DNA from: Deltaproteobacteria bacterium
GTDB taxonomy: Bacteria > Desulfobacterota > Desulfobacteria > Desulfobacterales > Desulfosarcinaceae
DNA length: 49,242 nucleotides
Direction: 5' to 3'
NCBI GenBank assembly: GCA_021824175.1
Contig: JAKALP010000038.1
Location: forward strand, 1 to 49,242
Within the stretch, counting starts at the first letter, position 1. Every line of letters begins with the position of its first letter. Of this stretch, positions 16,218 through 25,637 are shown one piece after another. Below the pieces are notes generated by a model, which was not told the origin of the DNA, searched no databases, and worked only from the letters and a program-made list of their open reading frames with translations. The translations under genes were made by a program, and so were the position numbers.

Positions 16218-16454
16218 ATGCCGCATATCATTATCAAACTTTACCCCGGAAGATCAGAGCAGCAGAAAACCCAGTTGGCCGCAGAAATCGCCAAGGATGT
16301 GGTGGCCATCGCGGGGTGCCAGGACAAATCGGTTTCGGTGGCTTTCGAGGAGGTGGCGCCGGAGGAGTGGGTTGAAAAAGTCTATAAGCCGAACATCCTG
16401 GCCCACCCTCAGCGGCTTTACAAAATACCGGGATACGATCTCTTCAAAAAGTAA
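16218..16454 (+). CDS. 4-oxalocrotonate tautomerase family protein (PptA-like)
   Basis: 78-residue protein with the tautomerase hallmark: Pro directly after the initiator Met, so that removal of Met exposes the catalytic N-terminal Pro1. The sequence (PHIIIKLYPG, EQQK, late PGYDLF) resembles E. coli PptA/YdcE more than XylH-type short enzymes. The substrate is unknown. A TAGGAG precedes the ATG. The gene converges on pyrF with a 12-bp gap. Confidence 0.85.
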   Translation: MPHIIIKLYPGRSEQQKTQLAAEIAKDVVAIAGCQDKSVSVAFEEVAPEEWVEKVYKPNILAHPQRLYKIPGYDLFKK

Positions 16455-16466
16455 TTTTCAGCAGAC

Positions 16467-17198
16467 TTACGCCCGCGGCATTGCCCCTTGCTCGATCTCT
16501 TCGGCAATCCGCCGGGCCGCTTCCACGGGATCAGCCGCGTCCCGGATGGGCCGGCCGATAACCAGATAGTCGGCGCCCAGGGCCACGGCCTGGGCCGGGG
16601 TCATGACGCGCTGCTGGTCGTCTTTCTTGCCCTCGCTCCAAGCAGGCCGGATACCTGGTGTGACGGTTAGAAATGCTTTTCCCAGTTTGGTTTTGATAGC
16701 CGCGGCTTCGTGGCCTGAGCAGACCACGCCGGCGCACCCGGCGGTCTTGGCCATGGTTGCTTTGTGAAAGACCAGCGCGGTCACATCAGCCGCCACAGCA
16801 TCGGGGTAACCGGCTGCCTTGAGGTCCGCGCCCGAAACGCTGGTGAGCACGGTCACCCCCAACACCTTGACCTTGCCCTGGCTGCCTTTAACCGCGGCGG
16901 ACAACATGGTTTGACTCTCCCCGCAATGGACGGTGGTCAGATCCACGGCCAGCTCGGCGATACCGCGCATGGCGCGCTCCACGGTGGCGGGGATGTCGTG
17001 CAGTTTGAGGTCCAAAAAGATCCCGGCTGCTGCCTGGTCCTTGATCCATTGCACCAGGGCCGGGCCAGTACGGATAAAAAGCTCCAGGCCGACTTTGAAC
17101 ATGCCCACGTGGCCACACAACCTTTCGACCAGTCTTTTGGCAGCGTCGGCGTTATCCACATCCAGCGGGAAGACAATATACTCCTTACCGCGTTTCAT
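16467..17198 (-). CDS. pyrF: Orotidine 5-phosphate decarboxylase
   Basis: Last step of de novo UMP synthesis: decarboxylation of OMP. TIM-barrel enzyme of 243 residues with the catalytic DLKLHDIP motif (Asp63, Lys65, Asp68), the phosphate-binding TPGIRP and the late YLVIGRPI. The frame is open to 17270, but the ATG at 17198 has AAGGAG at a good distance and starts the conserved first strand (IVFPLDV). It is transcribed alone, convergent with the tautomerase and divergent from the CheD-HDOD gene. Confidence 0.94.
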   Translation of the reverse strand: MKRGKEYIVFPLDVDNADAAKRLVERLCGHVGMFKVGLELFIRTGPALVQWIKDQAAAGIFLDLKLHDIPATVERAMRGIAELAVDLTTVHCGESQTMLSAAVKGSQGKVKVLGVTVLTSVSGADLKAAGYPDAVAADVTALVFHKATMAKTAGCAGVVCSGHEAAAIKTKLGKAFLTVTPGIRPAWSEGKKDDQQRVMTPAQAVALGADYLVIGRPIRDAADPVEAARRIAEEIEQGAMPRA

Positions 17199-17461
17199 TG
17201 TTATAGCTCCTTGTGCTTTTTCATTTATATCCCCATCCTGTTGGCTCATACGGATTTTGTATATCTTCATTGTGGATCAAAAGACAACCGCTCCAGAAAA
17301 GAAATTGAATTTCCTACGTAAATCATGGTATTAGACAAAATTGGGAATCCTTAAAAGCCCTTGTTGGTACACCCTTTATCCATACGCCTCGAGCCGAGCG
17401 CAGCGCCGTGGTGAGTATCCTGGTCCGGGGGGCATGGGCGGATTTCAGGGCAAAAAATTCT

Positions 17462-18826
17462 ATGGCAGCGATTCAACGACACCATGTGGCCGCGGGCAGC
17501 TACATAATTTGCGAACCCAAGCCCTTCCTATTACAAGCCTACCTCGGCACTTGTGTGGGGCTGGCCCTTTACTGCAAGACCACCGGTATTGGCGGTATGA
17601 TCCATCTGTTGTTACCTGAACCGGTGTCACGCTCCTCGGCGGACCAAGCTGAGAAATATGCTTCCACGGGGGTTCCGTTGCTGATCGAATCCATGTTAGC
17701 CAAAGGGGCCAAACGCGAATCGCTGGCAGCCAGTCTGGCCGGAGGGGCCTTGGTCGGCCCGATCAGCGAACAGGATCTGGCCCTGGACATCGGCGGGCGC
17801 ACCGCTGAAGTGACGCGCATCATATTGAAGGATCAGGGCATTAAACTGCTCCAATCTGAAACCGGCGGTTTTTTCACCTGCTGCCTGAGCCTTAATATGA
17901 GCAACGGGCAGTGCACCATCGAACCAGCGGGTCTGCAAAAATGGATTGAAGAGTACAATATCAAAACGCCCAGCTCGGCCGAAATCAAAGGCGCCATGGA
18001 CCATTTGCAGCCCATTCCCCAGGTGGCGCTCAAAGTGCTGCGCTTGATTGAGGGCAAGGATCGCTTCGCCATCCAAAGGATCACCGATGAGATCAGCAAG
18101 GATCAGGTAATTACGGCCCGGACCTTGAAGCTGGCCAATTCAGCCATGTTTACCAAAATGCGCACCATCGAATCCTTGGACCAGGCCTTGGTCTATCTCG
18201 GCACGGATCAGGTCTATAAACTGATCATATCGGCGGCGGTGCAGAGCTATTTCGAGCAGTCGGCCATGGGCTACTCCCTTTGCAAAGGCGGCCTTTACCA
18301 CCATGCCGTGGGGTGCGCCCAGGTGGCTGAGAGTCTGGCCAAGGCCACCCAAAAGGTGGACCCGCGCCTGGCCTATACGGCCGGCCTGCTCCACGACATT
18401 GGCAAGGTGGTGCTGGACCAATACGTGGCCAGCGCCTACCCGCTCTTCTACCGGCAGGCCATGGAAAAAAATGAAAATGTCATCACCGTTGAAAAACGTT
18501 TTCTGGGCATGGATCACACCGAAGTCGGCCGTCTGCTGGCCCAGCAATGGTCATTTCCGGAATCCCTGGTACAGGTGATCCGCCATCACCACCAACCGGA
18601 TAAGATTCAGGAGCACAGGCAGCTGGCCGTCATCGTCTACCTGGCCGATTTGCTGTTATCCCGTTTTCAAATCGGGTTAGAACTGGAACGCATCGACACC
18701 GATGCGCTGATTCAGCATCTGGATAGCTTGGACCTTACCGCGGCCCAATTCAGCGGTTTGGTGGAGCTAATTCCTGATTCAGTACTAAAGACCACTCCGG
18801 ATGATGCTGTGGCCGAAGGACAATAA
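17462..18826 (+). CDS. CheD-HDOD fusion protein
   Basis: 454-residue two-domain protein. Residues about 8-160 match chemoreceptor glutamine deamidase CheD: YLGTCVGLALY with the catalytic Cys31, GGMIHLLLP with His48 (17 residues later, as in T. maritima C27/H44), LAGGALVG, IGGRTAEV and a late TGG. The third catalytic position (Thr21 in T. maritima) is Gln25 here. Residues about 180-380 are an HDOD domain with an intact HDIGK. HDOD proteins act in signalling and motility control. An upstream GTG at 17408 is open, but the ATG at 17462 is closer to the domain. No chemotaxis genes are adjacent. Confidence 0.85.
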   Translation: MAAIQRHHVAAGSYIICEPKPFLLQAYLGTCVGLALYCKTTGIGGMIHLLLPEPVSRSSADQAEKYASTGVPLLIESMLAKGAKRESLAASLAGGALVGPISEQDLALDIGGRTAEVTRIILKDQGIKLLQSETGGFFTCCLSLNMSNGQCTIEPAGLQKWIEEYNIKTPSSAEIKGAMDHLQPIPQVALKVLRLIEGKDRFAIQRITDEISKDQVITARTLKLANSAMFTKMRTIESLDQALVYLGTDQVYKLIISAAVQSYFEQSAMGYSLCKGGLYHHAVGCAQVAESLAKATQKVDPRLAYTAGLLHDIGKVVLDQYVASAYPLFYRQAMEKNENVITVEKRFLGMDHTEVGRLLAQQWSFPESLVQVIRHHHQPDKIQEHRQLAVIVYLADLLLSRFQIGLELERIDTDALIQHLDSLDLTAAQFSGLVELIPDSVLKTTPDDAVAEGQ

Positions 18827-18850
18827 GGGAGGATAGCAAACACACGCGCC

Positions 18851-20263
18851 ATGCCGATCAGTGAACAGCAACAGCATCATTTACGTCAGCTCCCGGCCGT
18901 GGACCTGCTCATCGGTTTGTCCCAAAATGAGCCGGCCTTGGCGGCGATTCCCAAAACCGTTTTAGTCCGGGCCATCCGCGAGACCATTGAAAGCAAACGC
19001 CGGCAAATTATGGAGGCGGATGCCGCCTTCAATCCGGATCATTTGCGCTCTGATCACCTGATCCCACAGGTAATCCGCCGCGTCGCTAAGCTACAGGCCT
19101 ATAATTTGAAGCGAACCATCAATGCCACCGGCGTGGTGGTCCACACCAACCTGGGGCGTTCCTGTCTGGCGCAGGAAGCGCTCGACCATGTGGCGGCCGT
19201 GGCCGCCCGCTATTCCAATCTGGAATTCAACCTTGAATTGGGACGGCGCGGTTCGCGCTATAGCGCCGTGGAAGACCTGTTATGTGAAATGACCGGCGCT
19301 GAAGCAGCCCTGGCGGTCAACAACAATGCTGGCGCCGTGCTTCTCAGCCTCGACACGCTAGCCCGGGGCCAGGAAGTGATTATCTCCCGGGGTGAGCTGG
19401 TGGAGATCGGGGGCTCATTTCGAATCCCCGACGTCATGGCCAAAAGCGGCGCCCTGCTCAAAGAGGTGGGCACCACCAACCGCACCCATCTGCGCGATTA
19501 CCAGCAGGCCATTACGACCGCCACGGGACTGCTGCTCAAAGTGCACTCCAGCAACTTCAGCATTGTGGGCTTCACGGCCACCGTGCCTTTGGATGAGCTG
19601 GTCGCCTTGGGCCGCCAATTCCAGCTGCCGGTGATGGAAGATTTGGGCAGCGGCAATCTGATTGATTTGACCCGCTACGGTTTGACGGCTGAACCCACGG
19701 TCCAGGATTCGGTCAAAGCGGGCGTGGATGTGATCACCTTCAGCGGCGACAAACTCCTGGGCGGCCCCCAGGCCGGTTTGATTGTGGGAAAGCGCACGCT
19801 GGTGGAGCGCATCAAGGCCAATCCCCTGACCCGGGCTCTGCGCATCGACAAGCTGACCTTGGCGGCCTTGGAAGCGACCCTGCGGCTTTATCGCGATGAG
19901 GCCAGTGCCGTTCAGAAAATCCCGACCTTGCGAATGCTGCTGGCCCAGCGGCCCGAAATTGAACGGCGAGCCCATCTGCTGGCCCAGGCCTTAAGCGCTT
20001 TGGTGGATTCCCGCATCAGTGTCGAGCGGATGGACCTTGCCTCCAGAGTGGGTGGCGGGGCCTTGCCCTTGCTGGATCTGCCGAGCAGCTGCGTGGCAAT
20101 CCGCCCGACCGGCCTATCCGTCAACGACCTGGAGAGCGGGTTGCGCAAGCATCGGCCACCCATTATCGGGCGTATTGAGAACGATCTGTTTATTATGGAC
20201 GCACGCACGATCCAAGACGATGAGATCGAGATCATCGTCAGCGCGTTTAAAGCAATTCGATAA
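18851..20263 (+). CDS. selA: L-seryl-tRNA(Sec) selenium transferase (selenocysteine synthase)
   Basis: PLP enzyme that converts Ser-tRNA(Sec) to Sec-tRNA(Sec) using selenophosphate; it forms a large ring-shaped multimer. The 470-residue length is normal. The N-terminal tRNA-binding part (LRQLPAVDLLI) is present, as are the TINATGVVVHTNLGRS block and the PLP lysine in FSGDKLLGGPQAG (Lys301). The gene shows that the organism makes selenoproteins. selB and tRNA(Sec) are not in the window. GGAGG lies 16 nt before the ATG, an unusually long spacing. Confidence 0.95.
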   Translation: MPISEQQQHHLRQLPAVDLLIGLSQNEPALAAIPKTVLVRAIRETIESKRRQIMEADAAFNPDHLRSDHLIPQVIRRVAKLQAYNLKRTINATGVVVHTNLGRSCLAQEALDHVAAVAARYSNLEFNLELGRRGSRYSAVEDLLCEMTGAEAALAVNNNAGAVLLSLDTLARGQEVIISRGELVEIGGSFRIPDVMAKSGALLKEVGTTNRTHLRDYQQAITTATGLLLKVHSSNFSIVGFTATVPLDELVALGRQFQLPVMEDLGSGNLIDLTRYGLTAEPTVQDSVKAGVDVITFSGDKLLGGPQAGLIVGKRTLVERIKANPLTRALRIDKLTLAALEATLRLYRDEASAVQKIPTLRMLLAQRPEIERRAHLLAQALSALVDSRISVERMDLASRVGGGALPLLDLPSSCVAIRPTGLSVNDLESGLRKHRPPIIGRIENDLFIMDARTIQDDEIEIIVSAFKAIR

Positions 20264-20307
20264 TATCAACCTAAGGTTTCAAGTACGAAAGTTTTGGAGA
20301 ATCCCTT

Positions 20308-21642
20308 ATGCCTTCGCACGCACCCAAGGAATCCGCCGATCCACAATCGTTCTTGCGCACCGGACCTGAGTCGACACTGAGTCCCGAAGCACGCCCCCCC
20401 CAGGCAAAGGAGGGGCACACCCATCCGGATCGTACTTCCATCTTTCCCGCGCCCGAGATCAGCTCTGAAGTACGCACCCGGTTGGAGACCTGGGAGAATT
20501 TTGCCGCGCTGGCCGTGTGTATCGATCCGATGAGCGCCCAAGCCGATCGCCAAGCCGTGCAAACCAGCCTGGAAGCGTGCCTTGCCAGAACCCTCCAGGA
20601 AAAAAATGGGTTCTGGTATCCTTGGGGCACCGATTTGTACGGCTGTGCCGTACCGGCCTGTGATACGGCCGAAGCCAACGAGTTGGCCGTCAGGCTTCAA
20701 ACCCAGTTGGCGCAAGAGTGCATGGAAACCATCTCCATCGGCCTATCCCAATTCCCACTGCTGGATTTCGACCGCGCCGCCACCATGCAAAATTGCTGCA
20801 AAGCGTTGGATCACGCTGCCTTTTTCGGCCCCGGCAGCAGAGTGGGTTTAGATTCCGTCAGCCTGAACATCTGTGGCGATCAGTACTATCAGCATGGCCA
20901 AATGGAAGAGGCTGTCCGCGAGTATCGAACCGCGTTGCGCTTGAACTCAAAGGATGTAAATGTGCTCAATAGCCTGGGCGTCTGCCTGGCGCGTTTAGAA
21001 GACCGCGGCGGGGCGCGCGAATTCTTCCAGAAGGCCCTGCACGTGGCCCCCAATGAGGCCATGGCGATCTTTAATCTGGGCGTGCTCGACGAACTTGAAG
21101 GAGATTCCCAAAGCGCGCTCGAACGCTTCCGTCAAGCCCTTCACATCGATCCCAACACCTTTGAAATCCCGTTTCATATCGGCAAGCTGCTTTGGGAACA
21201 AAACACTCCCGCCGAGGCCGTGCCCATGCTGAAAACTGCACTTAAAATCAACCCCACCTATGCGCCCGCATACGCATTGCTGGGACAGTGTCTGGAAGCC
21301 ATGGGGCAGCCCCGTGAGGCTATCTCGGCGCTGAAAAAAGCAGTCAAACTCAACCCCAACGATGCGGCCGCCCTTTCGGCTCTGGGCACGCTCTATGACC
21401 AAAAGGGTGAAAACCCGGAAATCTGCCTCACCTTTTGCCGTCAAAGCGTGGCCTTGTGTCCGGATATCGGGCTTTACCGGTGGCGCCTGGCCCGTCTCTA
21501 CCAGAAGTACAACCAGATGGAGGCGGCCCTGGCTGAATTTGAAGCGGCCGCTGCTCAGGGCTACGATGCAGCCGCCCAACTTGCCGAGATCCGCGATCAA
21601 ATGGAAAACTCCGCGGCCAAGAAACAATGCTGCGCCGGATAA
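20308..21642 (+). CDS. Degenerate GGDEF / TPR-repeat protein
   Basis: 444-residue protein. After a Pro-rich disordered start (1-50), residues about 60-180 resemble the GGDEF fold: ETISIGLSQFP and the end ALDHAAFFGPGSRV match the family, but no GGDEF signature is present, so it is probably inactive. Residues about 185-420 form about six tetratricopeptide repeats (for example EEAVREYRTALRLNSKDVN). The last residues contain a CC pair. It is likely a cytoplasmic scaffold. TTTTGGAG precedes the ATG. It overlaps the following DHH gene by 16 bp. Confidence 0.65.
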   Translation: MPSHAPKESADPQSFLRTGPESTLSPEARPPQAKEGHTHPDRTSIFPAPEISSEVRTRLETWENFAALAVCIDPMSAQADRQAVQTSLEACLARTLQEKNGFWYPWGTDLYGCAVPACDTAEANELAVRLQTQLAQECMETISIGLSQFPLLDFDRAATMQNCCKALDHAAFFGPGSRVGLDSVSLNICGDQYYQHGQMEEAVREYRTALRLNSKDVNVLNSLGVCLARLEDRGGAREFFQKALHVAPNEAMAIFNLGVLDELEGDSQSALERFRQALHIDPNTFEIPFHIGKLLWEQNTPAEAVPMLKTALKINPTYAPAYALLGQCLEAMGQPREAISALKKAVKLNPNDAAALSALGTLYDQKGENPEICLTFCRQSVALCPDIGLYRWRLARLYQKYNQMEAALAEFEAAAAQGYDAAAQLAEIRDQMENSAAKKQCCAG

Positions 21643-22718
21643 TTCCGACGTTGATCGAAGACTATGGAAGCAATTCTATTGTGAAACGCTCGGACCGACT
21701 TTTAAAAGCCGTTGCGACGTTCAATCGAGCGGTCGTTATCACCCATAATTACCCTGATCCGGATGCCATGGCCTCGGCCTGGGGGCTAAAAATCCTGATC
21801 GAATCCAAAATTTTGGTTCCCTGCCGGGTTCTGGCCGGCGGGAGCATCCTGCGGGCGGAAAACCTTAAATTTCTCGAATTGCTGGAGCCACCGCTTGAAT
21901 TGGTGGAAACCTATGCGCCAACTAGCGATGAGGCCCTGATTTTTGTGGATTGCCAGCCTGGTAACGGCAATCATCTGCTGAGCAATCAGAGCATCAAGGC
22001 CGCGGCCGTCATCGATCATCATCCTCCGGCCCAGGCCAAACCACGAAGCCTCTTCCGCGATGTCCGCTCTGGCGTCGCATCATGTTCAACCTTGGTCACC
22101 GCCTACTTGCTGGAACAATCCATTCATCCAAAAGCCAAACTTTCCACGGCCCTTTTTTTAGGGGTTTCCTCGGATATTGCCCGTCAGCCCATTCTGACGC
22201 CCATTGATCAGCGCGCGGTCCGCGGACTGGCTAAAGAGATCGATTTCAATCTCGCAATTAAGATTCAAAATGCCCCCTACCCCCGCACACTCTACCAACG
22301 CTTTCACGACGCCCTGGAATCCACCCAGCTCATTGGCGGTACGGCCGTCTGCTTGGCCACCAAGGCCGATTCTCCAGCGGGTATGGCCGGCCTGGCCGAC
22401 ATCTTAATTCGCTGCGACGAAGTCCATGCCGTACTGCTCGTAGCCCGCATCGGCAATGATTGCTTTATTACCGTGCGCGGACGGTCCCAAGATCGGCATG
22501 CCGGCGAACTGGCCGAGGCCCTGACCCGCGCGATGGGCTCTGGCGGGGGACATGCGGATCGCGCCGCCGGAAAAATAACCATCACCGCTGAACGCGGCGT
22601 TGAGGAAATTCAAGCCGAATTACTGCGACGCTGGCGAGTTATTTTAGATCTGGGGGCGATAGGCGCAGTGCCGTTTTTAGATGCGAGCCAGAATAGCCAA
22701 AATCAATTCGGAAGATAA
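21627..22718 (+). CDS. DHH/DHHA1 family phosphoesterase (NrnA-like)
   Basis: Predicted manganese-dependent phosphoesterase of 363 residues. It has the DHH motifs THNYPDPDAMAS (His40, Asp44, Asp46), FVDCQPG and VIDHHPPA (Asp129-His130-His131), and a C-terminal DHHA1 domain with GSGGGHADRAAG (about 305-316). Relatives include oligoribonuclease NrnA and c-di-AMP or pApA phosphodiesterases. Such an activity would complement PgpH, but this is inference. The start at 21627 overlaps the TPR gene; a GTG at 21681 is an alternative that keeps all motifs. Confidence 0.82.
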   Translation: MLRRIIPTLIEDYGSNSIVKRSDRLLKAVATFNRAVVITHNYPDPDAMASAWGLKILIESKILVPCRVLAGGSILRAENLKFLELLEPPLELVETYAPTSDEALIFVDCQPGNGNHLLSNQSIKAAAVIDHHPPAQAKPRSLFRDVRSGVASCSTLVTAYLLEQSIHPKAKLSTALFLGVSSDIARQPILTPIDQRAVRGLAKEIDFNLAIKIQNAPYPRTLYQRFHDALESTQLIGGTAVCLATKADSPAGMAGLADILIRCDEVHAVLLVARIGNDCFITVRGRSQDRHAGELAEALTRAMGSGGGHADRAAGKITITAERGVEEIQAELLRRWRVILDLGAIGAVPFLDASQNSQNQFGR

Positions 22719-22944
22719 CACCGGCACGCACAACTTCTTAAGCTCAGCGACCAGTCCGCGCGATTTACTGATGGGTCTATCGCGGAAACCGTTTTTCGCC
22801 GGATGACCCCTGGCATGGGCCTGGTCCACCTTGCATTTTCAAGTGGCAATGGCTATACAGATCCGACTTTCATTCTTATGTTGAAGCCCAAAATACCCAT
22901 GGCCGCGCCCTGCCAATCGCGCCTGGCTGTGAAGGAGAGCGAAT

Positions 22945-23175
22945 ATGCCAATTTATGAGTATCAGTGCAAAAAGTGTGGCCAAGAATTCGAACAACTGGT
23001 CTTTGGATCGGACACCCCCAAATGCCCTAAATGTAATAGCGCTAAGGTGTGCAAGCTGATGTCCTGCTGCGGATTCGTCTCAAAGGGCGCCGGCGGCCAA
23101 ACTGTTTCCGCTTCGGCCGGGGCCTCCTCCTGCGGCGGTTGTTCAGCGTCCAGTTGCGCGGGATGCGGCCATTGA
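22945..23175 (+). CDS. FmdB family zinc-ribbon protein
   Basis: Small 76-residue protein with the FmdB/CxxC_CxxC_SSSS zinc ribbon: MPIYEYQCKKCG (Cys8, Cys11) and TPKCPKCNS (Cys27, Cys30). A Ser/Gly/Cys-rich tail follows (SSCGGCSASSCAGCGH), adding further possible metal ligands. Function in this family is not settled; it is often described as a putative regulator. GAAGGAGAG precedes the ATG. Its stop shares a base with the hemC start (TGATG), indicating translational coupling to haem/siroheme genes. Confidence 0.85.
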   Translation: MPIYEYQCKKCGQEFEQLVFGSDTPKCPKCNSAKVCKLMSCCGFVSKGAGGQTVSASAGASSCGGCSASSCAGCGH

Positions 23176-24116
23176 TGAAGCCTCTCCTTCGCCTAGGCAC
23201 CCGGGGCAGCCAACTGGCCCTGTGGCAGGCCCGCTGGGTCCAATCTACTATCACCAAACGGTGGCCCGACACAGCTGTCGAATTGGCCATCATCAAAACC
23301 CAGGGCGACAAGATCCTGGATGTGCCCCTGGCCAAAGTGGGCGGCAAGGGTCTTTTCGTCAAAGAGATCGAGGAGGCATTGCTGGACGGCCGGATCGATC
23401 TGGCGGTCCACAGCATGAAGGATATGCCGGCCGAAATTCCTGAAGGCCTGGTTATTGGCGGCGTGCCTCAACGCGAAAATCCCCTGGATGCGCTCATCAG
23501 TAATCATCATACGTTACTAGAAACGCTGCCTTCCAATGCGCGAATAGGCACCAGCAGTCTGCGCCGAGCCGCCCAATTGCTGCACCTGCGGCCAGATTTC
23601 ACCATCGTGCCGCTGCGGGGCAACCTGGACACGCGTCTTAAGAAACTGGATGGTGAGGGGCTGGATGCCATCGTGCTGGCCGCGGCTGGTTTGCTGCGTT
23701 TGGGATGGGCCGAGCGCATCAGTACTTATTTGCAAACAAACCAGATGTTGCCGGCAGTGGGGCAAGGTGCGTTGTGTATTGAAACCCGGGAAAATGATCC
23801 CAAGACCCTTCCCATTATGAAAGCCCTCAACCATGAGGAAACGCACACGGCGGTTATTGCTGAGCGCGCATTTCTGAAACGGCTGGAAGGCGGCTGCCAA
23901 GTCCCCATTGCCGGGCATGCCACCTTAAAAAGTGGCCAGATAGTCATGGAGGGGCTGGTGGCTGAGTTGGATGGCCGTCGCGTCATCCGAACCAGGGGAG
24001 AAGGGCCGGCTTCTACCGCGGCAGAGATCGGAACGCGCCTGGCGGAAGATTTGCTGTCGCAAGGGGCAAATGAAATTTTGGAAAGGTTACAAGGCCATGG
24101 CGGAAAAGCCCAATAA
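23175..24116 (+). CDS. hemC: Hydroxymethylbilane synthase (porphobilinogen deaminase)
   Basis: Joins four porphobilinogen molecules into hydroxymethylbilane in tetrapyrrole synthesis. The 313-residue protein has LRLGTRGSQLALWQA at the start, GRIDLAVHSMKDMP and the dipyrromethane-cofactor Cys241 in LEGGCQVPIAGHA. A longer in-frame start at 23049 would lie inside the FmdB gene and is rejected. It overlaps the following cobA-hemD gene by 20 bp, so hydroxymethylbilane formation and the next two steps are encoded together. Confidence 0.95.
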   Translation: MKPLLRLGTRGSQLALWQARWVQSTITKRWPDTAVELAIIKTQGDKILDVPLAKVGGKGLFVKEIEEALLDGRIDLAVHSMKDMPAEIPEGLVIGGVPQRENPLDALISNHHTLLETLPSNARIGTSSLRRAAQLLHLRPDFTIVPLRGNLDTRLKKLDGEGLDAIVLAAAGLLRLGWAERISTYLQTNQMLPAVGQGALCIETRENDPKTLPIMKALNHEETHTAVIAERAFLKRLEGGCQVPIAGHATLKSGQIVMEGLVAELDGRRVIRTRGEGPASTAAEIGTRLAEDLLSQGANEILERLQGHGGKAQ

Positions 24117-25635
24117 AGGAATCGTCTACTTGGTGGGCGCCGGCCCAGGTGATCCCGATTTGATCACCGTGAAGGGAAGGCGTTGTATCGCCCAGGCGGA
24201 TGTGCTGATCTATGACTATCTGGCGGCCGAGGCCCTTCTGAGCCATGCACGCCCCGATTGCGAGCGCATCTACGTAGGCAAGAAAGGCGGCGATCATACC
24301 ATGGCCCAGGAGCAGATCAACCAGCTCCTGGTGGACAAAGCCAGTGCGGGGAATAAGGTGACCCGCCTTAAAGGCGGCGACCCGTTCATATTCGGACGCG
24401 GCGGCGAAGAAGCGGAGGTATTGGTGGCCGCCGGTATACCCTTCGAGATTGTGCCCGGCGTTACTTCGGCCATTGCAGCGCCGGCCTACGCGGGCATTCC
24501 GTTGACCCATCGCCAATATACAGCCACGGTGGCCTTTGTCACCGGCCACGAAGATCCGACCAAAGACGGGTCCAATATCGACTGGCCATCCCTGGCCAAA
24601 GGCATCGGCACCCTGGTCTTTTTCATGGGGGTTAAAAACCTGCCCTTGATCGTGGAGCAGTTGCGCCGCCACGGTCGTTCCGGCGACACGCCCGCGGCCC
24701 TGGTGCGCTGGGGCACTACGACCCGGCAACGAACCGTGACCGGCACCCTTGACAATATTGTGGCACGGGCCCAGGCCGCCAAGATGGCGGCGCCATCGAT
24801 AATCGTAGTCGGACATGTAGTGGAACTACGCAGCACGCTGCAATGGTTTGAACGCCGGCCCTTACTAGGCAAACGGATCGTGGTGACTCGGGCCAGGGCT
24901 CAGGCCAGCGATCTGGTTGAGCAGCTCACTGAATTAGGCGCCGACTGCCTGGAATGCCCCACCATCAAAGTGGTACCACCTAAAAGCTGGGCGCCTTTGG
25001 ATGCGGCTATCGCGGCTCTGACTCAATTTCACTGGCTGATTTTTACCAGCGTCAATGGGGTTGAGTCGTTTTTCGAGCGCTTGGCGTTCAAAGGGTTGGA
25101 TGTGCGCGCTTTGGGCCGACTGCGAACCGCGGCCATCGGCCCGGCCACGGCTGCAAAAATGCGCGAATATGGATTGGGCACCGATATCCTGCCGGCTACC
25201 TATCAAGCGGAATCGGTGGTGGCGGCCTTTGCGCAAACCTCGTTACAGGGACAACACGTGCTGCTGCCCCGGGCCAAGGAAGCCCGAACGGTATTGCCCG
25301 AGCAGCTTACCCGGATGGGCGCCCAGGTCCATGAAGTCGAGGCCTACCAAACCATTCAGGCCGGAGAAAGCATTGATCAGCTCTTGGAAGAATTACAAGG
25401 CCAGCGGGTCGATATGATCACATTTACCAGCTCCTCCACGGTCCAAAATTTCAAAGCCCTATTACCCGCTGACAAAGCGGAACCGCTCATGGCAGGGGTC
25501 AAAATCGCCTGCATCGGCGACATTACTGCCGAAACGGCCAAAAAGCTGGGCTTCCAACCAGACATCGTGGCCAAGACCTTCACTATCCCCGGCTTGTGCG
25601 ATGCCATCGTGAAGTATTATGAAGGAAATCGTTAA
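24097..25635 (+). CDS. cobA-hemD: Uroporphyrinogen-III C-methyltransferase / uroporphyrinogen-III synthase fusion
   Basis: 512-residue fusion. Residues about 1-245 are the SUMT domain, which makes precorrin-2 from uroporphyrinogen III with SAM: YLVGAGPGDPDLITVKG, RLKGGDPFIFGRGGEE and IPLTHR. Residues about 255-510 are HemD, which cyclises hydroxymethylbilane (GKRIVVTRARAQ, then FTSVNGV and FTSSSTV). Products feed siroheme and, in sulfate reducers, the siroheme-dependent haem route and cobalamin. The ATG at 24097 is preferred over in-frame starts deeper inside hemC. Confidence 0.93.
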   Translation: MAEKPNKGIVYLVGAGPGDPDLITVKGRRCIAQADVLIYDYLAAEALLSHARPDCERIYVGKKGGDHTMAQEQINQLLVDKASAGNKVTRLKGGDPFIFGRGGEEAEVLVAAGIPFEIVPGVTSAIAAPAYAGIPLTHRQYTATVAFVTGHEDPTKDGSNIDWPSLAKGIGTLVFFMGVKNLPLIVEQLRRHGRSGDTPAALVRWGTTTRQRTVTGTLDNIVARAQAAKMAAPSIIVVGHVVELRSTLQWFERRPLLGKRIVVTRARAQASDLVEQLTELGADCLECPTIKVVPPKSWAPLDAAIAALTQFHWLIFTSVNGVESFFERLAFKGLDVRALGRLRTAAIGPATAAKMREYGLGTDILPATYQAESVVAAFAQTSLQGQHVLLPRAKEARTVLPEQLTRMGAQVHEVEAYQTIQAGESIDQLLEELQGQRVDMITFTSSSTVQNFKALLPADKAEPLMAGVKIACIGDITAETAKKLGFQPDIVAKTFTIPGLCDAIVKYYEGNR

Positions 25636-25637
25636 TC

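Noticed and set aside
17408-17461. Longer GTG start of the CheD-HDOD gene
   Set aside because: The added residues do not resemble CheD, and no ribosome binding site is visible.
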